Shown here piece after piece: positions 30,903 to 42,718 of a stretch of 64,000 nt of DNA (its first letter is position 1; each line of letters starts with the position of its first letter). Location: assembly GCA_004352715.1 (NCBI GenBank), contig SCFE01000013.1, positions 1,321,666-1,385,665 of the forward strand. The letters are read 5' to 3'. Made by a program: the position numbers and the translations under genes. Under the pieces are notes generated by a model. The model searched no databases. It was not told the origin of the DNA and saw only the letters and a program-made list of their open reading frames with translations. The DNA comes from Hofstenia miamia. Lineage: Eukaryota; Xenacoelomorpha; Acoela.

Positions 30903-31144
30903 AAGGAGCGCCGTCTCCAACAAAACGAGCACCCGTATTGATAGTTACTGACCTGTTGAAAACGAACACAATAACAGTTGTGATCAATGGTGTAATGGTA
31001 AGTGCAACAGTGGATANNNNNNNNNNNNTAATTATTCACCTACATTCAATGAATGGCTGGAGATTTTTGAGATGAGTATGAAGGAGAGGAGGAAAGTAAC
31101 GCAACAGAGAGCAGCAGCAAGATNNNNNNNNNNNNNNNNNNNNN
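30903..31144 (+). other. scrambled gag/protease pieces between short gaps
   Basis: 30903-31016 repeats 31145-31256, and 31029-31123 repeats 30098-30192, separated by 12-N and 21-N gaps. This is an assembly artefact, not real duplication. Confidence 0.8.
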
Positions 31145-31800
31145 AAGGAGCGCCGTCTCCAACAAAACGAGCACCCGTATTGATAGTTACTGACCTGTTG
31201 AAAACGAACACAATAACAGTTGTGATCAATGGTGTAATGGTAAGTGCAACAGTGGATACGGGAGCAGTAATATCAATAATAACAGACGAGTGCGCAGCAA
31301 AAGTTGGGTTTCAAAGAAAAGAACTGAATAATGAAAAGAATAGGCTCATAAATGCGTCAGGCGATTATATAGACGTAAAAGGGAAATTGGAAAAGATACC
31401 GATAAGATTAGCTAATACTACATTTTTTCAAACGTTCACAGTAATTGACACTGAGAAGAACCAACTACCATATGAAATAATATTGGGAAATGACTTCTTA
31501 ATTGATAATAAGTGTATCATTGATTACAACAAGAAGACAATAACAGTACAAGAAGAAGTGATAACAACTTGTGAAGACGAAGAAGCGAATGATACCATAA
31601 CATTTAAGTTGACACAGGATGTCAAGATACTGCCGAACAACTGGAAAATGTGTGAGATAGAAACGAGAGAAGCAACAAATATGGAAACGATGATATATAG
31701 TCAAACGGGTATAAATACGAAAAGGGTATCAATCCCATCCAGTCTGTGTACAGTAAAAGAAGGAAAAGGCTATCAATCCCATCGAGTCTGTGTATGGTAA
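31145..31800 (+). CDS. gypsy protease and start of pol (second element)
   Basis: The frame carries SATVDTGAVISIITDECAAK (catalytic DTG) and YEIILGNDFLID, the two signatures of a retroviral-type aspartic protease. A ~43-bp direct duplication at about 31727-31812, containing CAATCCCATC and GTAAAAGAAGG twice, shifts the frame and ends this piece; pol continues in another frame from about 31746. Confidence 0.8.
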
Positions 31801-32072
31801 AAGAAGGAAAAGGCTGGATACCAGTGTTGAATGCAACGAATCACGTAATAAATATAAACAAAGATAAAGTGATTATAAAAGGGAGAAGAGTCAAGGCTGA
31901 AAAGCAAATGGTTAACAAAGTTATTAATATTATAACTGAAAAAGAGACTCAAACATTCCAGATACCGGAAATTAAAGAGGAAGAATATCAACATTTGGAT
32001 GAGAAAGAGAGACAAGCATTGGTGAAAATCTTAAATAAACACAATAAGATATTCAATTTTGGTGAAATTAGC
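31746..32072 (+). CDS. gypsy pol, segment before reverse transcriptase
   Basis: Continues pol after the small duplication: GWIPVLNATNH, then KEEEYQHLDEKERQALVKIL and the region leading to reverse transcriptase. The reverse-transcriptase core itself falls in the 645-N gap that follows (32073-32717). Confidence 0.7.
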
Positions 32073-32717
32073 NNNNNNNNNNNNNNNNNNNNNNNNNNNN
32101 NNNNNNNNNNNNNNNNNNNNNNNNNNNNNNNNNNNNNNNNNNNNNNNNNNNNNNNNNNNNNNNNNNNNNNNNNNNNNNNNNNNNNNNNNNNNNNNNNNNN
32201 NNNNNNNNNNNNNNNNNNNNNNNNNNNNNNNNNNNNNNNNNNNNNNNNNNNNNNNNNNNNNNNNNNNNNNNNNNNNNNNNNNNNNNNNNNNNNNNNNNNN
32301 NNNNNNNNNNNNNNNNNNNNNNNNNNNNNNNNNNNNNNNNNNNNNNNNNNNNNNNNNNNNNNNNNNNNNNNNNNNNNNNNNNNNNNNNNNNNNNNNNNNN
32401 NNNNNNNNNNNNNNNNNNNNNNNNNNNNNNNNNNNNNNNNNNNNNNNNNNNNNNNNNNNNNNNNNNNNNNNNNNNNNNNNNNNNNNNNNNNNNNNNNNNN
32501 NNNNNNNNNNNNNNNNNNNNNNNNNNNNNNNNNNNNNNNNNNNNNNNNNNNNNNNNNNNNNNNNNNNNNNNNNNNNNNNNNNNNNNNNNNNNNNNNNNNN
32601 NNNNNNNNNNNNNNNNNNNNNNNNNNNNNNNNNNNNNNNNNNNNNNNNNNNNNNNNNNNNNNNNNNNNNNNNNNNNNNNNNNNNNNNNNNNNNNNNNNNN
32701 NNNNNNNNNNNNNNNNN
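32073..32717. other. assembly gap, 645 N
   Basis: Frames on both sides are consistent with the missing reverse-transcriptase core of about 215 residues. Confidence 0.95.
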
Positions 32718-34091
32718 TTTTTGGGAAGACAGATTCAACAAGGGAAAATCAAAATGAAGAATAATACAAGAGAAATGATCCTTAACATTAAGAGTCCGAA
32801 GACTAAAAAAGATGTGCAAAGGATAATGGGCTTCATTAACTATTACAGGTCATTTATACCAAATATCGCTCAAAAGACGAATAAAATAACAATGTTGCTA
32901 AAAAAGTCGAAACCATTTGAATGGACATGGAAAGAGGAAGAACAATTAGAGAATATAAAGAATGAACTTGCAAAAATGCCGTCATTAAATACACCCGACT
33001 ATCAAGATGAATTCCTTTTTTGATTGTGACGTGAGTACAGTGGCAATAGGAGCGTGTTTGGGCCAAATGAAAAATGGGAAAGAAGTCCCTATCCAATTTT
33101 TTAGTAGAAGATTAAAGCCTAGTGAAGAAAATTACGGCTCAACGAAATTAGAAATGCTAGCCTTAGTAGAGAGCATCAAGAAATTTTGATACTTTCTGAT
33201 TGGACAAAAGTTTAAGGTGAGAACGGACAATAGTGGATTGGCATGGTTAAAAAAGTTCTCTGGTGATAAATCTTCAATTGTATCGCGTTGGATAGAGTAC
33301 TTAAATGAATTTAGATTTACAATAGAGCACAGAAAAGGTAATTTACATAAAAATGCTGATTTTTGGACAGCCCTCCCAGAATATCAAAGGGATATTGAAA
33401 AACAGGAAGGAGAGAAAAAGCGATTTGACTTTCTACCTCACAACGAGTACAAGGAGCTACCAGAAATCAATGCTGATAAGAAAGGACAAGCAATAATGCC
33501 GATCGTGATAAAAGAAGAAATCGAAGAGAGCGAGATTATCCAAAAACAAAAAGTTGATATGATATTAACAGAGATAAGAGAAAAACTTACAAATGCAGAT
33601 AAGCAATTAAGTAAACAAGCTAATAGCTACTATCAAAGGTACACATGGAAAATTAATGACAATGGACTACTATATGTATGTGGAAAAATTTTAAGGATAG
33701 CAATCCCAGAGTATTATAAAAGGGAACTGGTGAAGAAAATACACGAAAAGGGTCACATTGGAATTATACAAACAGAACAAACATTCAACACAAGATTTAT
33801 AACAACAGGCATACGGAAGGTTGTAGAGGATGTCATTAATAAGTGTATGATCTGTTTACTAAATAATAAGAGCCATTTTCCGCAACAGACAGCACCGTTG
33901 GAAAAAATTATATCAACCGCACCAAATCAGATAGTGCATGTGGATTTAGAGAAATTGTCGCAGGACGATGAAGGTTATCAATACATTTTGGTAATAGTCA
34001 ATAATTTTATGAAATATGCTAGGATGATCCCTCTGGACTCGACAACTGTGAAGAATGTGGCAGACAAGATAATGAAAGAGTGGATATTGAA
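32718..34091 (+). pseudogene. gypsy reverse-transcriptase end, RNase H and integrase (second element)
   Basis: First FLGRQIQQGKI and IMGFINYYRSFIPNIA (end of reverse transcriptase), then, after a frameshift near 33010, RNase H with DVSTVAIGACLGQ and FFSRRLKPSEENYGSTKLE, a stop at 33188, and RTDNSGLAWLKKFSG. The frame from 33217 continues through KNADFWTALP into an integrase zinc region (HEKGHIGI, CMICLLN) and the first catalytic aspartate in IVHVDLEKLS. The rest of integrase is lost in the next gap. Two lesions make this copy inactive unless they are sequencing errors. Confidence 0.8.
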
Positions 34092-35091
34092 NNNNNNNNN
34101 NNNNNNNNNNNNNNNNNNNNNNNNNNNNNNNNNNNNNNNNNNNNNNNNNNNNNNNNNNNNNNNNNNNNNNNNNNNNNNNNNNNNNNNNNNNNNNNNNNNN
34201 NNNNNNNNNNNNNNNNNNNNNNNNNNNNNNNNNNNNNNNNNNNNNNNNNNNNNNNNNNNNNNNNNNNNNNNNNNNNNNNNNNNNNNNNNNNNNNNNNNNN
34301 NNNNNNNNNNNNNNNNNNNNNNNNNNNNNNNNNNNNNNNNNNNNNNNNNNNNNNNNNNNNNNNNNNNNNNNNNNNNNNNNNNNNNNNNNNNNNNNNNNNN
34401 NNNNNNNNNNNNNNNNNNNNNNNNNNNNNNNNNNNNNNNNNNNNNNNNNNNNNNNNNNNNNNNNNNNNNNNNNNNNNNNNNNNNNNNNNNNNNNNNNNNN
34501 NNNNNNNNNNNNNNNNNNNNNNNNNNNNNNNNNNNNNNNNNNNNNNNNNNNNNNNNNNNNNNNNNNNNNNNNNNNNNNNNNNNNNNNNNNNNNNNNNNNN
34601 NNNNNNNNNNNNNNNNNNNNNNNNNNNNNNNNNNNNNNNNNNNNNNNNNNNNNNNNNNNNNNNNNNNNNNNNNNNNNNNNNNNNNNNNNNNNNNNNNNNN
34701 NNNNNNNNNNNNNNNNNNNNNNNNNNNNNNNNNNNNNNNNNNNNNNNNNNNNNNNNNNNNNNNNNNNNNNNNNNNNNNNNNNNNNNNNNNNNNNNNNNNN
34801 NNNNNNNNNNNNNNNNNNNNNNNNNNNNNNNNNNNNNNNNNNNNNNNNNNNNNNNNNNNNNNNNNNNNNNNNNNNNNNNNNNNNNNNNNNNNNNNNNNNN
34901 NNNNNNNNNNNNNNNNNNNNNNNNNNNNNNNNNNNNNNNNNNNNNNNNNNNNNNNNNNNNNNNNNNNNNNNNNNNNNNNNNNNNNNNNNNNNNNNNNNNN
35001 NNNNNNNNNNNNNNNNNNNNNNNNNNNNNNNNNNNNNNNNNNNNNNNNNNNNNNNNNNNNNNNNNNNNNNNNNNNNNNNNNNNNNNNNNNN
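34092..35091. other. assembly gap, 1000 N
   Basis: A round length suggests a nominal gap size. Integrase end, any further genes and the start of the 3' LTR are hidden. Confidence 0.95.
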
Positions 35092-36111
35092 AACTAAGAC
35101 TGAATATTAAAATAAAATATTAATTGTAAAAACATATGATTAAGATTATTTAGTTATTTTGTAAATTTATAGTGCAGTATTTTTGATATTAATTAATTTG
35201 GCAAAAAGGCACTAGACCTAAATCGCAACTGCTAATTAAGGCAGAAGTGCGTAATCAGCAGACAAAAGAAATTAAAATGTTTGAAATTGTCAACAACTGG
35301 AATTAGCAGGTACTAGTCAAATATTTGATTGTTGTTAAATTTTCACTATAAAAATTGTGTATTTGATCATTTTGGTGATGAAGTTAATTTACTGGATTTA
35401 CTTTACGTTTTTGTATCAGGTTATTTTATCTAATACAATGGAAAGCTAAACGTTCGAGCTCTCAGGTATTCTAGATGGTGATTCGTGAATCCAGTTAACG
35501 GGTGCAGTGTATAGCCGGTGCTTACCCGAGAGGGTCTTAGCTTAGGTGTAGGAATAGGGGCTTTTACTTGTATTAGCTTTCCTATCGTTCGTTGCTCAGA
35601 TTACAACTTTTATAACATTATGCTATTACATCTGTTTGCATTAGGAAACCTAGGAAATTACAAGATCTGTTTGTATTATCTTGGATGTTGTTTATTACGT
35701 ATGATTACTAGTGGACTGACGGACTATCAATTCATCCCATTTTCCGTGACCGTATTGATTGTTCACATGTACTCTAGGTTAGCATGTAACTATTTATATG
35801 TAAGGTTATTATATGTACGGACTCATAACAAGCTAATGCATCCGGGTTGCAAGATTCCTTTATTAAACAACTTCATTGATAACAAATTATCACTATTGTA
35901 CTCATGCACGCTATTCCATTACACTGAGTCATCTGAGCTGTGGTTGGTATCTGTATCGATGTGTCAGTATCACCTGGAAATACTCATTGTAGCATAGTTC
36001 TTCGATTCCTCTTTTGTGCTTTGTTGCAGGTCGGGTAAGCGTACCCTGTACTTTGTACCCTCTGTCTCGTGTCTTGGATCTAAAATAACAGTTGTTAGTT
36101 TCGTATCAATA
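35092..36111 (+). repeat. 3' LTR of second gypsy element, both edges in gaps
   Basis: Same as 27449-28519 with about 3% substitutions and a 36-bp deletion near 35886. The promoter-like TATAAAA is kept at about 35347-35353. Because both edges are lost, the target duplication cannot be tested. Confidence 0.8.
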
Positions 36112-37111
36112 NNNNNNNNNNNNNNNNNNNNNNNNNNNNNNNNNNNNNNNNNNNNNNNNNNNNNNNNNNNNNNNNNNNNNNNNNNNNNNNNNNNNNNNNN
36201 NNNNNNNNNNNNNNNNNNNNNNNNNNNNNNNNNNNNNNNNNNNNNNNNNNNNNNNNNNNNNNNNNNNNNNNNNNNNNNNNNNNNNNNNNNNNNNNNNNNN
36301 NNNNNNNNNNNNNNNNNNNNNNNNNNNNNNNNNNNNNNNNNNNNNNNNNNNNNNNNNNNNNNNNNNNNNNNNNNNNNNNNNNNNNNNNNNNNNNNNNNNN
36401 NNNNNNNNNNNNNNNNNNNNNNNNNNNNNNNNNNNNNNNNNNNNNNNNNNNNNNNNNNNNNNNNNNNNNNNNNNNNNNNNNNNNNNNNNNNNNNNNNNNN
36501 NNNNNNNNNNNNNNNNNNNNNNNNNNNNNNNNNNNNNNNNNNNNNNNNNNNNNNNNNNNNNNNNNNNNNNNNNNNNNNNNNNNNNNNNNNNNNNNNNNNN
36601 NNNNNNNNNNNNNNNNNNNNNNNNNNNNNNNNNNNNNNNNNNNNNNNNNNNNNNNNNNNNNNNNNNNNNNNNNNNNNNNNNNNNNNNNNNNNNNNNNNNN
36701 NNNNNNNNNNNNNNNNNNNNNNNNNNNNNNNNNNNNNNNNNNNNNNNNNNNNNNNNNNNNNNNNNNNNNNNNNNNNNNNNNNNNNNNNNNNNNNNNNNNN
36801 NNNNNNNNNNNNNNNNNNNNNNNNNNNNNNNNNNNNNNNNNNNNNNNNNNNNNNNNNNNNNNNNNNNNNNNNNNNNNNNNNNNNNNNNNNNNNNNNNNNN
36901 NNNNNNNNNNNNNNNNNNNNNNNNNNNNNNNNNNNNNNNNNNNNNNNNNNNNNNNNNNNNNNNNNNNNNNNNNNNNNNNNNNNNNNNNNNNNNNNNNNNN
37001 NNNNNNNNNNNNNNNNNNNNNNNNNNNNNNNNNNNNNNNNNNNNNNNNNNNNNNNNNNNNNNNNNNNNNNNNNNNNNNNNNNNNNNNNNNNNNNNNNNNN
37101 NNNNNNNNNNN
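36112..37111. other. assembly gap, 1000 N, between gypsy LTR and ABCA
   Basis: It may hide the upstream three quarters of the right-arm ABCA gene, or that part may be absent; the nominal size says nothing. Confidence 0.95.
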
Positions 37112-37112
37112 A

Positions 37113-37811
37113 CTACCAGCACAATTAAATTCATATCAACTTCTCCGCATTTTTGCTGAATCTCGTGGAATTCCCGAATGTTTACATCAACAGTATTCAG
37201 ACTATCTCATAAGTACACTTGATTTGAAGCAATATGCTTCTAAGCCTACTGGAACTTACAGTGGTGGAAATAAAAGAAAATTGACAACTGCAATAGCTTT
37301 CATGGGCTTTCCCGACGTCATTTTGCTTGATGAAGCAACAACTGGAATAGACCCCATTACTCGATTGAAAATCCAAAGCTTAATTGAAACTGCTAAATCT
37401 CATGGTTCAACTGTTTTAATCAGCTCACATAGTATGGAAGAATGTGAAAATTCATGTGATGAAATCGCGATCATGGCTAGAGGGACGATCGTCTGCCAAG
37501 GAAGTACTACCGATCTCAAAAACAATCACGGGCGTTTCTATACGGTATCTCTGCAATTATCAAGTGAAGATGGGGAAACAATTACTAAAGTTAAAGATTT
37601 AATGAAAACAAAAATTCTATTACACGATGAAGAATACATCGCCGGTTCCAGCGTTTATCTGTATTACAAAATCTCAACAGACTCATGCACTCTAATAGAT
37701 CTTTTTACTGAACTTTGGGATTTTAAATGTGAAGAACTCATTCATGACTACACTGTAAGTCAGTCAACATTAGAAACCATATTCATGGACATAGCTGAAC
37801 AATATGTGTGA
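37113..37811 (+). CDS. ABCA transporter, 3' end (right-arm copy)
   Basis: The frame is open from the gap edge: LPAQLNSYQLLRIFAESRG, signature YSGGNKRK, Walker B VILLDEAT, H-loop SSHSMEEC, and the C-terminal tail to the normal stop. In contrast to the left locus, nucleotide-binding domain 2 is unbroken here. At two sites that distinguish the left-arm duplicate segments it agrees with the upstream copy (7480-8376), and it has three changes of its own (PTG for PAG, AIAF for ALAF, FMG for FIG). From about 37420 to the stop it is identical to the left arm. Whether a full gene stands upstream is hidden by the gap. Confidence 0.85.
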   Translation, partial: LPAQLNSYQLLRIFAESRGIPECLHQQYSDYLISTLDLKQYASKPTGTYSGGNKRKLTTAIAFMGFPDVILLDEATTGIDPITRLKIQSLIETAKSHGSTVLISSHSMEECENSCDEIAIMARGTIVCQGSTTDLKNNHGRFYTVSLQLSSEDGETITKVKDLMKTKILLHDEEYIAGSSVYLYYKISTDSCTLIDLFTELWDFKCEELIHDYTVSQSTLETIFMDIAEQYV

Positions 37812-38880
37812 ATAACTTTTAAATATACTTCTTTCTATTTTCTAGTAGCAAATTATGCTTAATTTGGATAAAAAGATTAATTTCAAATCAACAGAAATAT
37901 TATGAAATGTAAATTTGAACCATGAAATGTTAAAATTTACAAAAAGATTAACAAAGTTTCAATTCATTAAATTATAAATTATTATAGGACGCTGAATATA
38001 AAATTTTAGCAAATATTGTAGTCCTGAGTATAGACGGTTAGGAGGTATAGCTGTGATGAATCAACCATTGTTTAGACAGCAGCTAAGATCACCTTATGTG
38101 AATTAAAATGATTAATTAACAAATTTTAACTATTGCAGAGTATTTCCTGAGATACATAACACGTGAAAACAAATTTAGAAATGTATCGTAAGATGAAAAC
38201 ACTTTATCCATAAATATACCTCCTTTTAATTCAAGCTTAATATTGCTCGAACATACAAAAAAATGATACTGCTAAAGCATTGCATAAACTATCCCATTTA
38301 AAGAAATTTACAAAATATAAATTGACATTAGTTTAAAAACTTTTCAGAAATGTTCAATAGGACTCTACTTGAGTCTTAGACCAGCACCAATATAAATTAT
38401 TAATCAAAACTGAATAATAGACGAATTTCAGTTTTAGTAAAACTCAAAATTGTGGATTTTATTGTATTAATAGTAAAAAAAAGAATTAATCAGCGTTATT
38501 TTTACCTAAAAAATATTCAGTGGCACTGTAATTGTTTCTGCATTGAAGAAAAATCTGCAGCACTATAGTCATAATTATTTATAAATTTACCAATCATTTA
38601 CCATAAATGATGGTGCTCTTTGCGATGGACGTGATCATATGAAATATTTGAATTGCGATTGGACGTTCTAGGATAAGTGGCAAGCTAATTATCTAAATTT
38701 TTATCTGTGTCTATAAGACTTAAAGCAGAAACAGTGCATCAGATGGTAATGTATTTCAATACGGACAAATGGTTAGACAGCTCTCACATAATTGACTATC
38801 GAAAACAATTTTTCAGCATTTTGATGTGACAATGATTTAATAACTTTCAGGGATGCCACTTTACTAAGTACACTGTATAA
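37812..38880. other. 3' flank of the right ABCA copy, non-coding
   Basis: Aligns in reverse to about 5480-6200 at about 86%. A stretch of about 260 bp (37890-38210) has no left-arm counterpart and shows no obvious inverted ends. No gene. Confidence 0.55.
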
Positions 38881-39070
38881 CCATGAACTTCTGTAGCACT
38901 AACTGGAATGCAGCAAATTATCATTTAGCTGCAACATTTGGTCGATTTCACTCTATTATTTCGCTCTTCCATTAGTAAACTGAATTATTAAATGACTGAG
39001 TGAAATCGGCCAAATCTTGATGTTATTAATTCAATTGTTCCAGTCCAGTTAATGTTACAGAAGTTCATGG
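38881..39070. mobile_element. 190-bp fold-back MITE, absent from the left arm
   Basis: Starts CCATGAACTTCTGTAGCA and ends with its reverse complement (27 bp, two mismatches); further in, GGTCGATTTCACTC and GAGTGAAATCGGCC also pair, so most of the element folds back. TATAA flanks both sides (38876-38880 and 39071-39075). The left arm at about 5470 has the uninterrupted site, which proves insertion after the arms separated. Confidence 0.85.
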
Positions 39071-40171
39071 TATAACCCAAAGAACTACTCAAAATTTGAT
39101 GATGCAAAACTAAATCTTTCTGTAACTCAATAATTTGAATAGTCTGTAGTCCAAATTACGAGTGTTTTCCATACCATAGTAATAAACAAGAGTAAAATTA
39201 CAATAAAACAATACTATGCTCATTTAGAATTTCTTATCACAAGTCTTGAGCAGTTTTGGAAATGCAAGGCAGACAAAAGTATTTCTATGAGAAGCAAATG
39301 GACCTTTGTTCTCCGGAATCGCTGTTTATTGCAAAAAATATGTAAGACTCTACTTAGATGCACAAAACCCTACTTCAATTTTCAGGATTATACATTGTAC
39401 AACGCCAACCCAAGTAAAATGATTAAATATGTAAAATATTTTTGCTCAGTCCAGCTTCACAAATATTTTTATCTAAGCACAAAGTGATGCAAAACAGAGC
39501 TAAAGCAAATATTGGACAGAAACTGCCGCGCAAAGTAAGTTATTTAATAATTTTTTTGCTTTTATAACATAAAAATACATTCATCTTTACTTTTTTATAA
39601 TTTACTGTATAAATATGCAGTGATTTGTTTTGATTGCAATTATTTGTTTTGAAAGGGCCTTGGACATAGCATTTGTTTAAGCCTTAGAGTCCTGCTTCCA
39701 GAACAATGTTACTGTGGCAAATTGTGTATGGCATTGCATGCAGGGTTGATGCATACAAGCAAAGTTTGCTCCCAAAAATGAAAAGTTATTGTCTTGAATA
39801 AAGCAACAATTTTCATATTCAACAAGATTGCAAAAAATTTGGAAAGTATATAATGCAGGAAAAATGAAACAAACATCGCTGATGTCCTTATAATGTCAGT
39901 TTTTTATTTTGATCTAAGATTTTGAAAACTAGATGTAGAAGAAGAAACTATATTTCCTACTAAACTTAGCATATAAATATTGGTCATAGTACAAAAATGC
40001 GCTAAAACATACATGCACACTAAAATATATATACCAGAATTAAAATCTGGTATTCTGCTCCTCATTTACCTTTGGACATTTCCAAGACAAAACACAACAA
40101 AAAATCACCAATCTCAAAAACAATTAGGGTTTATTTTTACTGGCAATGGTGATTGGTCTGAGAGGAAATCC

Positions 40172-40223
<52 letters not shown>

Positions 40224-40857
40224 TATATAGTTTCAAGAAAATTAACCGAGACTCTCATCTATTAAGAAACAGCGTAGAAAAATTGTAGGTCAACCATTTC
40301 TGTAGAACTGTGAACTGTTTTTTTTTGAATGAGAGCGGAAGATTGGGATTATTTGGCATTAATTTGTACTAAGTGAGGTTGGTAAATTTAGCAAAATTGG
40401 ATTTGAAAGGCTATTTGAATTGTTGATAATAAGCATTAGCATAATTTAATATCAATGGGGTACCACTTTTTCAATCGTGATTATATTTTCTTTGTTAAAC
40501 TCACCGATCATGCAAGCCTATTGCATAATTTCGAGTGTTAGAAACGTTGCATATACAGTAATTTTTCATTGCTGTTTAATGATAACAATAGTAGTAAACA
40601 GATGCATAAATTTTAAAGATTTATATGAAACTTGATAAAAACACACATTGTAAATATGTCATTGTTATCAAAAAAATTGATCGTAAGGAATGGCAATATA
40701 CAATATAACAAGAAAGATCGATTTTTAATGAAAGGGTATGACATTTCCTTTGTAGCCCTTAAACACTTTCGAACATCGACATTTGATACCGTTATTATTA
40801 TTGCTATAAGATTATTCAGATTGTCACAGTACCAAAAAAAGGCTCATCAGAAATATA
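39071..40857. repeat. non-coding right-arm segment with (TA)n
   Basis: Pairs with 1516-2456 and 4545-5470. A long (TA)n lies at 40174-40229. The part from about 40408 is repeated once more at 45020-45450. Open frames are not shared between arms; no gene. Confidence 0.55.
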
Positions 40858-41464
40858 ATTGGATCGGATCTTAGATAGGTTCGGTTCGGATCGGATCAGA
40901 TCTATATTTTGAGAAAATTTTGGATATGTTTTGGATCCAAAAATTTTTAAAAATTTTGTATTTATACATTTAATACATTGCCCACATTTTTACATTGAAT
41001 GCCATTATAAGTGTGTTAATAATCTCAATCTAAGTGAAATTTTATAGTTGAATTTCATTGTTCATACAACAAGTTCCGCGTTATTCTTTCCAACAACTTT
41101 TGAAATTGGTGACGAATAATACAAACCTGAAAATGCGATTCATGTTAGCCAATAACACAACGATCAAATTGTAAAGTAGCCAAAAACAATTTGTTTGTAT
41201 AAATCTTGCGAGTGGAAAGCAGAAGACAGAGAAACATTGAAATGCCTTAGTTGTTGCAAGCACCGCCAAAATTTAATAATACTAATATCATTTGCTCTTC
41301 AATCAAATATTCTCATATAAGATGCACTATAAGCAACTTGCAATGCCAAGATCAATTTAGTTTTCAGAGGGTTCGTGATTATTATAATCACTAATACAAA
41401 AATGTTTATAGAGCCATACCATTGGCATAGCAATCATAGGGTTTAAAATTATTTAATGTTGGTT
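40858..41464 (+). repeat. Penelope-associated unit, right-arm copy
   Basis: Begins with the CGGATCGGATC island (40858-40945). It is matched by 14467-14998 in the same direction and 900-1510 in reverse. A 62-codon frame (41081-41269, minus) is shared with the left arm but has no known relatives. Confidence 0.6.
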
Positions 41465-41479
41465 GTATGTATGTATGTA

Positions 41480-42262
41480 TGTATGTACGGTTTAGCAAAA
41501 ATTCACAAAAATGAATCAAATCCTTCTTTCCGCCCGATTTTGTCAATGATAAATTCTACAAAATATAACTTAAGTGTATGGTTATACGATATCATTAAGA
41601 AATTTATACCATCAAAATATAATTTATCAGAGACTTTCAATTTTACAAATATTCTGAAAAATGTGTTCAATGAAAAATCAGATTCCAAAATTATGGTTAG
41701 CTTTGATGTGAAATCCCTTTTCACTAATCTTCCAGTCACAAAAACGATTAATCACATATTAAATGTGATTCCAAAAGATACATTTCCAATTTCTCATGGT
41801 TCACTTAAAAGACTCCTTGAAATGGCATGTTTTGTTTAATATATAAACAGATTGATGGAATGGCTATGGGTTCACCCCTGGGCCCTACAATGGCTAGTTT
41901 CGCAATGGATATAATTGAATCTGAATTTGAAGGCAATGAATTTCTATGCTATCATAGATATATTGATGATATGTTTGCTGTATTTCACAATCAAAGAGAA
42001 ATTGACGACTTTTTTGACTTTATAAATAATCAATTACCTAAAATAAAATTTACATTAGAACAAAAATTGAGAAGAAGATATATTTTTTTAGATGTTACTG
42101 TAACAAATCTTGGAAGATCATACGAAACTGAAATATTTATCAAGAAAACGAACGGCGGTCTTTACATACCATTTGATTCTTATTGTGATCCAAAGCATAA
42201 GTTAAATACAATCAGATGTTTATATCAAAGAATTATCAAAATATCATCTTCATATTTGAAAA
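41480..42262 (+). pseudogene. Penelope-like reverse transcriptase
   Basis: Frames 41456-41839 and 41827-42285 together carry GLAKIHKNESNPSFRPILSM, SFDVKSLFTNLPVTKTI (motif A), QIDGMAMGSPLGPTMASFAM (motif B), YIDDMF (motif C) and YIFLDVTV, the order and wording typical of Penelope-like elements. A frameshift near 41826 lies between motifs A and B. The N-terminus and GIY-YIG domain are missing. Both flanks carry the same ~28 bp (ATCATAGGGTTTAAAA...) followed by (TATG)n, so the fragment sits in a duplicated site or between terminal repeats. Confidence 0.9.
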
Positions 42263-42295
42263 TCATAGGGTTTAAAATTATTTAATGTTGCTTTC

Positions 42296-42364
42296 ATGTA
42301 TGTATGTATGTATGTATGTATGTATGTATGTATGTATGTATGTATATATATATATATATATATA
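42296..42364. repeat. (TGTA)n-(TA)n microsatellite
   Basis: About 12 TGTA units are followed by 11 TA units, on the right flank of the Penelope fragment; the left-arm counterpart is 845-903. Confidence 0.95.
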
Positions 42365-42718
42365 ATATTTGTAATCCAATTTAGCATCCAATTTCAATGA
42401 AATGTAAAATTAAAAATTGATATTTAAATCTCAAATTTAGTTTAAAAAAATGAATTTTCCTATCACAGATTTTAATTCTTTCTACTATAATATTATAAAT
42501 ATCTTGCAATATATATTTTGAGTTCGTTCTGTAATCTGTCATTACTTTGCTAATTTTATTTTCATCGCCTTTGCTGCAATTTTGAAGTAAGTTTTATTTT
42601 GTTGTTTGAAGCAGCTTAAATAAATAAATAAATAAATAAATAAAGCGCAAATATACACATACGCAAGATTTATATATATTAACCCTGCTGAGTTTCCACT
42701 GCGCCAACAAAAATTGTA
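42365..42718. repeat. unit flank with (AAAT)n
   Basis: Reverse counterpart of 496-840. (AAAT)n lies at 42618-42644. Non-coding. Confidence 0.6.

Noticed and set aside
36016-37159. Three long frames through the 1000-N gap
   Set aside because: Open only because Ns contain no stops; visible ends are LTR on one side and ABCA in other frames on the other. The same holds for frames over 32073-32717, 34092-35091 and 58625-59624.
42296-42364. Regular repeats as a CRISPR-like array
   Set aside because: Simple microsatellite with no spacers; eukaryotic context.
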